This document shows, one piece after another, positions 6,627 to 11,740 of a stretch of 11,740 nucleotides of DNA. A program made the position numbers and the translations under genes. The notes under the pieces were generated by a model, which was given only the letters and a program-made list of their open reading frames with translations, was not told the origin of the DNA and did not search any database. How positions within the stretch are numbered: the first letter of the stretch is position 1; every line of letters begins with the position of its first letter. Source of the stretch: Thermoplasmata archaeon (GTDB lineage: Archaea > Thermoplasmatota > Thermoplasmata > UBA184); contig JASHYV010000006.1 of assembly GCA_030064695.1 (NCBI GenBank), forward strand, positions 1-11,740. Direction: 5' to 3'.

Positions 6627-7676
6627 ATGAGCTCCACGGCCCGCCGAACCTACGAGCCCGGCGGCTTCGACCGGGGGGCGGTCGCCGCCGCCCTGCGGGC
6701 GCTCCTCGACGAGGTCCGGACCCGGCCTCGTGCGGGGCACGGGCGTCCGATCGATCTGCCTGGAGGCTACGCGGGGCTGCTGCGCATCGGCCGGGAGACG
6801 ATCGCGCTCACGACCGACACCGTCGGCACGAAGGTGCTCCTGGCCGAGGCGCTCGACCGGTGGGAGGAGGTCGGCGAGGACATCGTGGGCGTCAACGTGA
6901 ACGACCTGGCCGCCGTGGGGGCCCGAGCGGCCGGTCTCGTCGACACAATCCTCTGCGCCGCCCCCGACACCGAGCGGTTCCGGGCGATCGGCCGCGGGCT
7001 CGCCCGGGGCCTCCGGGCCGCCGACGCCGCCTTGCTCGGCGGCGAGACCGCCGTGGTACCCGATCTCGTCCGCGACCTCGATCTCGGCGGAACCGCGCTA
7101 GGCTTCTTTCCGAACGGCCGCCGACCGGTGACCGGATCCGGTCTCCGCGCCGGCGATGTCGTCCTCGGACTGCCTTCCTCCGGGGTGCACGCGAACGGGT
7201 TCACGCTCGTCCGCCGTCTCCTGCGGGAGAACGGGGTCGATCTGACTCGGCCCCGGCCGGGCGGACGACGGCCGGTCGGAGAGGAGCTCCTCACGCCGAC
7301 CCGGATCTACGCTCGAGCCGCCGACGCGGTCGCGGGCCTCCCCGGCGTCCACGGGCTGGCCCACCTCTCGGGAGGCGGGGTCCGCAACTTTTCGCGGATC
7401 GCCCCCAGGCTTCGGGTCACCCTCGACCGGTGGCCGCCGAGCCCGTCGCTCTTCACCTGGATCCAGTCGCTGGGACCGCTCTCCGAGCGCGAGATGTTCG
7501 AGTCGTTCAACATGGGCGTCGGGTTCGCGGTGGTGGCCTCCCGAGGGGCGGTGGCGCCGGTGCGGAGGGCCCTCGCTCGTTCGGGGTCCTCCGATGCGGT
7601 GGAGATCGGTCATGTCGAGCCGGGGCGGGGAGTCTCCCTTCCCCTGCACTCCGTCGAATTCGAAGGCTACGCCTGA
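6627..7676 (+). CDS. purM: Phosphoribosylformylglycinamidine cyclo-ligase (AIR synthetase)
   Basis: The 349-residue protein has the usual PurM length. It closes formylglycinamidine ribonucleotide to aminoimidazole ribonucleotide using ATP, in purine synthesis. The family landmarks occur in order: TYEPGGFD at 8-15, LTTDTVGTKVLLA (61-73), VNVNDLAAVGARAAGLVD (89-106), LLGGETAVVPDL (136-147), GLPSSGVHANGFTLVR (181-196), LLTPTRIYA (221-229), HLSGGGVRNFSRI (246-258) and FNMGVGFAVV (294-303). The conserved Thr-Asp and Asn-Asp metal/nucleotide residues are present. The VGTK and NDLAAVGA forms differ slightly from the common bacterial versions, as in many archaeal proteins. ATG 6627 precedes the conserved TY..G.D motif, so it is the right start even though the frame stays open further upstream. 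It is divergent from pyrC. Confidence 0.95.
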   Translation: MSSTARRTYEPGGFDRGAVAAALRALLDEVRTRPRAGHGRPIDLPGGYAGLLRIGRETIALTTDTVGTKVLLAEALDRWEEVGEDIVGVNVNDLAAVGARAAGLVDTILCAAPDTERFRAIGRGLARGLRAADAALLGGETAVVPDLVRDLDLGGTALGFFPNGRRPVTGSGLRAGDVVLGLPSSGVHANGFTLVRRLLRENGVDLTRPRPGGRRPVGEELLTPTRIYARAADAVAGLPGVHGLAHLSGGGVRNFSRIAPRLRVTLDRWPPSPSLFTWIQSLGPLSEREMFESFNMGVGFAVVASRGAVAPVRRALARSGSSDAVEIGHVEPGRGVSLPLHSVEFEGYA

Positions 7677-7696
7677 GCCTCGCGACGTCTCCGAAG

Positions 7697-7703
7697 CATT
7701 ATC
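7697..7703 (+). promoter_or_regulatory. TATA-like box for the DMT-type transporter
   Basis: CATTATC is centred about 28 bases before the GTG at 7728, in the 51-base gap after purM. Between box and start lie two 8-bp palindromes, GGCCGGCC (7706-7713) and GCCCGGGC (7717-7724). These are easily produced by chance at this GC content. Confidence 0.35.
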
Positions 7704-7727
7704 GAGGCCGGCCGCTGCCCGGGCCTG

Positions 7728-8666
7728 GTGGCGACCTCACGGAGCCCGTTCGCGGGCGCGATCGCGCTCGCGCTCCTGGCGGCGCTGCTCTGGGCGACGT
7801 ACTACCTGTTCGTCCTCTGGGTGGCGCCGTCGACCGCGCCGTCGGCGACGCTCGCCTTCCCGTTCCTGTTCGGCGGGCTCGCCTACTCCGCCTTCGCGTT
7901 CGTCCGCGGCCATGGCTCCGCCTGGACCGCGCTCTGGCGGAGTCCCGCCTCCTACCTTCGGACCGCGCTGCTCGCGGGCATGCAGGTCTCGGTGCTGGCG
8001 GCGACGTATCTCGCCGGACCCGTGGACTCCGCGCTCCTGTCGCTGATCGGCGACGTCGTCGTGACCCCGATCATCGTGGCGTACCTGCTCGGCATCGGTC
8101 GGGAGCACGTCCAGACGGCCCTCTTTGCGGCCGGGCTGCTGCTGAGCGTCGTCGGCGGCGGTCTCACGATCGCGGCGGGCCACGGGCTCTCCGGGCTCTC
8201 GGCGTGGGGCTGGTTGGTCGTGCCGGCCGTGCCGCTGACCGTCGCGTTCTACTTCCTCCTGACCGCGCGGGCGAATCGGGAGATCGCGTCGCCGGCCGTG
8301 GTCGGCCAATCGATGCTCGCCGCCGGGCTCGTCTGCCTCGCGCTCGCCCCGGCCGTTCCGGGCGGGATCGCCGGCCTCGGCACGGTGGCGCCCCGATCAC
8401 TCCTCCTGCTCGGCCTCTGCGGCCTCACGAGCTTCTTCGTCGCCCCGGCGCTGTACTTCCTCGCGATCGAATGGGCCGGCCTCATCGTGCCGCCGATGCT
8501 GATGACCGGCATCCCCGTCTTCACGCTCGTCCTTTCGTCGACGGTCCTCGGGCTGGCGCTCCCCTGGCTCGGCGTGGCCGGGATCCCCATCGCGGTGGTC
8601 GGAGCGGTCCTCGCGCTCCGCGGCGAGACTCAGAAGGCCGGCCCGTCGCCCGAGGGCGCCGCCTAG
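7728..8666 (+). CDS. DMT-superfamily (EamA-like) membrane transporter
   Basis: The 312-residue protein has about ten hydrophobic segments in two halves, the layout of EamA/drug-metabolite transporters. It starts with AIALALLAALLWATYYLFVLWV (about 11-32), where W-A-x-x-Y/F near the end of helix 1 is typical of the family. Each half ends with a helix followed by a charged turn, for example GLLLSVVGGGLTIAAG (136-151) and IPIAVVGAVLALRGE (286-300). The second half carries ALYFLAIEWAGLIVPPMLMTGIPVFTLVLS, where the 'a......P.......' pattern matches the EamA repeat. Substrate cannot be read from sequence; metabolites or amino acids are common in the family. GTG 7728 is about 28 bases from a CATTATC box and sits just before helix 1. 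It converges on polB with only six bases between the stops. Confidence 0.8.
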   Translation: MATSRSPFAGAIALALLAALLWATYYLFVLWVAPSTAPSATLAFPFLFGGLAYSAFAFVRGHGSAWTALWRSPASYLRTALLAGMQVSVLAATYLAGPVDSALLSLIGDVVVTPIIVAYLLGIGREHVQTALFAAGLLLSVVGGGLTIAAGHGLSGLSAWGWLVVPAVPLTVAFYFLLTARANREIASPAVVGQSMLAAGLVCLALAPAVPGGIAGLGTVAPRSLLLLGLCGLTSFFVAPALYFLAIEWAGLIVPPMLMTGIPVFTLVLSSTVLGLALPWLGVAGIPIAVVGAVLALRGETQKAGPSPEGAA

Positions 8667-8675
8667 CGGCCGCTA
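8664..8675. terminator. 12-bp palindrome made by the two convergent TAG stops
   Basis: TAGCGGCCGCTA is a perfect palindrome. Its left TAG is the stop of the transporter gene and its right CTA is the polB TAG stop on the other strand. As RNA it could fold only into a short stem, and no T-run follows on either side, so a terminator role is a guess. Confidence 0.3.
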
Positions 8676-11135
8676 CTGGAAGTCCCCGAGCTTCGAGGAG
8701 CGCGTGCGACGCTTCGCGGGCTTGCCGAGGTCGGCGACCGGGGTGTCCAGCGTGGCCGGTGAGCCGTTCTCGCGGACGCCCTCCGCGTCGGGGGCTCCGC
8801 CGAGGCGCTGCTGGTGACTGCCCCGCAGCAGGGCCGCCGCGTCCCAATCGAACACTTCGGTCACGCGGGCGAGGGTCTGCGCCAGCCGGTCCGCGTAGTA
8901 CTCCCAATCCGGCTCGGCGGTGAACGGCCGCTCCTCGACCCACGGCTCGATCTGCTGAGGCGACTTCCGCGAGTCGGTGACGATCCAGGCGACCTTCATG
9001 CCCGGGATCACGTCGTACCCCTCCTCGCGGAGCTTGCGGTACACCCGGAGGAACGGGAGGGCGTCCCGGGTCGACTCGTTGTACTCGCCCTCGGCGCGGA
9101 CCGTGCGGGCGATCACGAGCCGGGCCGGCTCGACCTGTCGGGCCCGGACCGCCTGGACCAGCTCGCGGGCGCGACGTACGGCCCCCTCCGTGTCGCCCTT
9201 CAGGACGAGCTCGAAGACCTCGAGGAGGGCGTCCTGCTGGTAGTCGAAGGCGTCGGTCCGGCGCGTCTCGTAGCCGCGGACGACCAGTTCCTCCTGCGGC
9301 CACGCCGTCCGGCCGACGTACCGCTTCTTCGCGCCGTGCGAGAAGAACGCCTCGTAGACCGACTGGAACTCGAAGGTCACGCCCTCGTGGGTGAACCGCT
9401 TCGCGATCCGCTCCCCGAACGCGCGGGCACCCTCCAGGGTCGGCTCCGGCGAGCGCACGAACACCGAGTCCGTGTCCGAGTAGACGACCTCGTTGCCATC
9501 GGCCTCGAGCTCCTTGATGATCGACGTGATCGCCTCCCGGGCGAACGCCGTGATCGCGGCGCCGATCTCCTTGTTCGTGAAGCGGTAGAAGCTCGAGGCC
9601 AGCACGCCGTAGAACGAGTTCATCAGCACCTTGACCGCGTTCTGGAGACCGTCGTAGTAGGTCCGCAGCTCCGGCGAGTCGGCGCTCCGCGCCTCGTCCC
9701 GGAACCGGGCCCGATCCGCGAGCAGGTCGGCGAGGATCGCCGGGATGAGCCCCCGGCGGACCTCGGGGGCGAGGAAGCGGGCGCCGGAGGGAGCGACCGT
9801 CGTCCCGTCGGGCGAGAGCGTGGTGAAGCACAGATTGCGGGCGATGATGATCGATGGATACATCGACTTGAAGTCGAGGACGACCACCCACCGGTAGATG
9901 CCGGGCCGGATCGCGTGCACATAGCCCCCCTCGATCGGGGCCTCGCGCCCGGCGAAGTGGTTGGGAGGAACGCCGACGCCGCTCGCGTCCGCCCGGGGGA
10001 TCAGCATCGCGTCGATGAACAGCGAGGTGCGCCCGTTCAGCCCCTCTTCGAGGGGAAGTCGCGCGACCGTCGCGAGGTCGGCCGCCTTCTCGAGCGTGCG
10101 CAGCCGCTGGACGATCCGCAGGGCCAGGTCCGCGTCGTGCTCGCAGTACTCCATCACCCGTTCGCGGTCGGCGGCCCACTCCCGGTCGATGTTCCGACGG
10201 TCGACGTCGAGCTTCGAGTCGCCGAGCAGGGTGCGCGCGACGAACTGCAGGGACTCCTGCTTCGGCCGGAGCTCCCGCCGAGCCGACCACCAGGCGTCCG
10301 CGACGACGCGTCCGGTGACCTTCCAGAGTCGATCGCCCATGACCCGTGGAGCGCTGCCTTCACGGCCGAGCGCGAGCTCCCGCAGGTGGACCGCCTTCGC
10401 CCGCTCCTCGAGCAGCGGCAGGTCGTAGCCCCCGATGTTGTAGCCGGTGATCACGTCAGGGTCGTCCTCCGCGACCACCCGGGCGAACTGCTCCAGGATC
10501 TCGCGCTCGCTCTCCCCGGCGAGCCGGAAGGTCCGGCGGTCGCGACCTCCCCCCACCGCGACGCCGCAGATCGTGAAGATCGTGCGCTCGCGGATCGAGT
10601 TCTCGATGTCGAAGGAGAGCAGGCGCAGGTCGGGGCGGAACGGCGCCGCAGGCCGGATCGCTCGCCCCTCCCCCTCCACTACGCGGACGACCTGGGGAAC
10701 CGTGTAGCGAGAACGGACCTCCTCCGGCTCGTCTTCCGCGTCGAACGCGATCGTGAGGCCGAGGTGCTTGTCGTAGAGGAACCGGTGGACGAAGGGGATG
10801 TCGCACGCCAGCACGTTCGGTTCCTCGCCGGTCCGACGGTACTTCGTGCGGTAGTCCGGCACGAGCCAGGGCCGGTGCAGGGTGACCCGGATCGCCGGGC
10901 GCTCCTGACCCGCCACCCACGTGGTGATCTCGGTGACCTCGACGATCTCCGGGTCCGTCCGCAAGCTGGCCCGCTGCTCGTCCGAGGGCTCGGTGAGGAC
11001 GAAGTACGGTCGGAAGCCGTAGTATCGGGCGACGAGCGCCTCCCCGGTCCGCGTCCGGCCGAAGAGCTCGACGACCACGTCGTCGCCCTGCGCGACGTAC
11101 GAGCCCTCCAGCAGGAACAGCTCGATGGACCGCAC
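8673..11135 (-). CDS. polB: Family B DNA polymerase with proofreading exonuclease
   Basis: The 820-residue protein is a full archaeal-length family B polymerase. Exonuclease motifs are intact: Asp176 and Glu178 in LSFDIEN, Asp238 in ITGYNIGGYDLP, and Tyr330/Asp334 in YCEHDADLA. Polymerase motif A is DFKSMYPSII (Asp421), motif B KVLMNSFYG (Lys502) and motif C VYSDTDSVFV (Asp554, Asp556). KKRYVG follows at 603-608. Motif C has YSDTDS in place of the usual YGDTDS. No intein interrupts the motifs. FRPY (41-44) and IPFVHRFL (113-120) match the N-terminal region that reads template uracil in archaeal enzymes. The C-terminus is a basic linker ending SSKLGDFQ, a weak PIP-like motif for the clamp. GTG 11135 is preferred because a TTTAA box lies 25 bases upstream; ATG 11207 would overlap udg by 50 bases. 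Probably replicative or repair. Confidence 0.95.
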   Translation of the reverse strand: MRSIELFLLEGSYVAQGDDVVVELFGRTRTGEALVARYYGFRPYFVLTEPSDEQRASLRTDPEIVEVTEITTWVAGQERPAIRVTLHRPWLVPDYRTKYRRTGEEPNVLACDIPFVHRFLYDKHLGLTIAFDAEDEPEEVRSRYTVPQVVRVVEGEGRAIRPAAPFRPDLRLLSFDIENSIRERTIFTICGVAVGGGRDRRTFRLAGESEREILEQFARVVAEDDPDVITGYNIGGYDLPLLEERAKAVHLRELALGREGSAPRVMGDRLWKVTGRVVADAWWSARRELRPKQESLQFVARTLLGDSKLDVDRRNIDREWAADRERVMEYCEHDADLALRIVQRLRTLEKAADLATVARLPLEEGLNGRTSLFIDAMLIPRADASGVGVPPNHFAGREAPIEGGYVHAIRPGIYRWVVVLDFKSMYPSIIIARNLCFTTLSPDGTTVAPSGARFLAPEVRRGLIPAILADLLADRARFRDEARSADSPELRTYYDGLQNAVKVLMNSFYGVLASSFYRFTNKEIGAAITAFAREAITSIIKELEADGNEVVYSDTDSVFVRSPEPTLEGARAFGERIAKRFTHEGVTFEFQSVYEAFFSHGAKKRYVGRTAWPQEELVVRGYETRRTDAFDYQQDALLEVFELVLKGDTEGAVRRARELVQAVRARQVEPARLVIARTVRAEGEYNESTRDALPFLRVYRKLREEGYDVIPGMKVAWIVTDSRKSPQQIEPWVEERPFTAEPDWEYYADRLAQTLARVTEVFDWDAAALLRGSHQQRLGGAPDAEGVRENGSPATLDTPVADLGKPAKRRTRSSKLGDFQ

Positions 11136-11140
11136 GTCCT

Positions 11141-11156
11141 TCGGAGCCGGCTCCGA
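11141..11156. promoter_or_regulatory. Perfect 16-bp palindrome between polB TATA and start
   Basis: TCGGAGCCGGCTCCGA is identical on both strands. It starts one base after the udg stop codon and ends five bases before the polB GTG, filling the space between the TATA-like box and the predicted transcript start. It may be an operator at polB. As RNA it could form a six-pair stem with a CCGG loop at the end of the udg message. No T-run follows. Confidence 0.45.
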
Positions 11157-11157
11157 G

Positions 11158-11162
11158 TTAAA
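11158..11162 (-). promoter_or_regulatory. polB TATA-like box overlapping the udg stop codon
   Basis: The minus strand reads GCTTTAACTC. Its centre is 25 bases before the GTG at 11135, giving a leaderless transcript. The TAA of TTTAA (11160-11158) is the stop codon of udg, so coding and promoter functions share these bases. Confidence 0.5.
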
Positions 11163-11740
11163 GCGGCTTGGAGGAGCGCGAGAGCCATTCGGTGAGCCGA
11201 TCGACATCGAGGCTCCACCGTTCGGCGAGCCGTCGGGACCGCACCGCCGAGGGATGGATCAGCGGGAACACGTCGGGAGGACCTGCCGGTCGGAGTGCCC
11301 CGGCCGCGCGAAGGACGGGCGGCGCGGCCGGGTCGAGGGTCCGGAGCGCCCACGCGCCCAGGGGCACGAGCACTCGGGGTCGGAGCAGCGCGAGCTGCCG
11401 GTCGAGGAACGGCCGGCACGCCCTTGCGGCCGTGCGGTCGAACCGATTTTGGGGCGGTCGGCACTTGATAAGGTTCAGGACCCCGAACTCGGAGGGGCGA
11501 AGCCCCATCCGGACGATGGCGGCGTCGAGCCGCTGCCCGGCGCGACCCACGAAGGGGAGACCGGTCCGGTCCTCTTCCGCCCCCGGAGCTTCTCCGACGA
11601 AGACGACGCGAGGGACCAGGCTGCCCCGGTACACCACGGCCTGGATCCGGGACGCCGAGAGGGCGCAGCGGCGGCAGGCCCGGATCTCCGCCGCGAGCGC
11701 CTCCCACTCGCGGACGCGCTCGGGGGCGATGCCGACCGCC
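11158..11740 (-). CDS. udg: Family 4 uracil-DNA glycosylase (Fe-S), 5' end cut by window
   Basis: The frame is open to the right edge without a usable start, so the first residues are missing; 193 codons including the stop are present. The enzyme removes uracil from DNA, the first step of base excision repair. Four Fe-S cysteines fit the family spacing: a CRRC pair (codons 11676-11674 and 11667-11665), then Cys at 11463-11461 in LIKCRPPQNR and Cys at 11418-11416, a C-x14-C spacing. Active-site motifs are GEAPGAEEDRTGLPFVGRAG and HPSAV, both typical of family 4. A GTG at 11637 would give a shorter protein but lose the first two cysteines, so it is not the start. The gene lies directly upstream of polB in the same direction, and its stop lies in the polB promoter box. 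Confidence 0.93.
   Translation of the reverse strand, partial: AVGIAPERVREWEALAAEIRACRRCALSASRIQAVVYRGSLVPRVVFVGEAPGAEEDRTGLPFVGRAGQRLDAAIVRMGLRPSEFGVLNLIKCRPPQNRFDRTAARACRPFLDRQLALLRPRVLVPLGAWALRTLDPAAPPVLRAAGALRPAGPPDVFPLIHPSAVRSRRLAERWSLDVDRLTEWLSRSSKPL

Noticed and set aside
6537..6740. Upstream in-frame extension of pyrC
   Set aside because: It would run into purM coding sequence and cross the TATA-like box, while homology starts just after the ATG at 6536.
7705..7726. AGGCC-N12-GGCCT inverted repeat before the transporter gene
   Set aside because: Only five-base GC-only arms; such pairs are common by chance at this base composition.
8814..11195. Plus-strand frame of 793 codons opposite polB
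   Set aside because: It lies antisense to an unmistakable polymerase and is a run of Arg, Asp, Gly, Leu and Val with no motif, as expected from GC-rich codons read backwards.
11158..11637. udg as a complete 159-residue gene starting at GTG 11637
   Set aside because: This start would remove the CRRC pair of the Fe-S cluster, which is encoded in frame just upstream, so the gene continues past the right edge.

Overview
The window looks like a piece of a high-GC archaeal chromosome (roughly 70 % G+C, estimated by eye). The archaeal assignment rests on three things: a family B replicative-type DNA polymerase of about 820 residues with an archaeal-type N-terminal domain, a Fe-S family 4 uracil-DNA glycosylase beside it, and short AT-rich TATA-like boxes that sit 25-29 bases upstream of many start codons, the layout of leaderless archaeal transcripts. 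A high-GC member of the Thermoplasmatota is my best guess, but the sequence alone does not settle the phylum. I saw no mobile element, CRISPR array, tRNA or rRNA. The window reads as ordinary core and housekeeping sequence, with interesting promoter and gene-end architecture.

Left part (1-5176), envelope and membrane functions. A large polytopic membrane protein, possibly GT-C-like, runs leftward off the window edge. It diverges from a polysaccharide/oligosaccharide flippase (1567-3144). A small three-helix membrane protein converges on the flippase and overlaps its 3' end by 252 bases. Next, on the plus strand, come a secreted or anchored single-pass protein (3565-4158), an 81-residue CxxC protein (4210-4455) and a DedA-family protein (4496-5176). 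Flippase, GT-C-like protein and DedA would fit a lipid-carrier glycan pathway, but that link is inference.

Middle (5106-7676), nucleotide synthesis. Dihydroorotase (pyrC, minus) and phosphoribosylaminoimidazole synthetase (purM, plus) are divergent across a 90-base gap. The gap holds a TATA-like box for each gene and an inverted repeat over the pyrC TATA. Pyrimidine and purine synthesis thus share one promoter region. pyrC converges on dedA with a 71-base overlap.

Right part (7728-11740). A DMT/EamA-type transporter converges on polB, and the two TAG stop codons form the ends of one 12-bp palindrome. polB (minus) lies directly behind a family 4 uracil-DNA glycosylase whose 5' end is outside the window. 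The TAA stop of udg is inside the TATA-like box of polB, and a perfect 16-bp palindrome lies between that box and the likely polB GTG start. The pairing of a uracil-sensing type of polymerase with a uracil glycosylase makes functional sense for replication and uracil repair.
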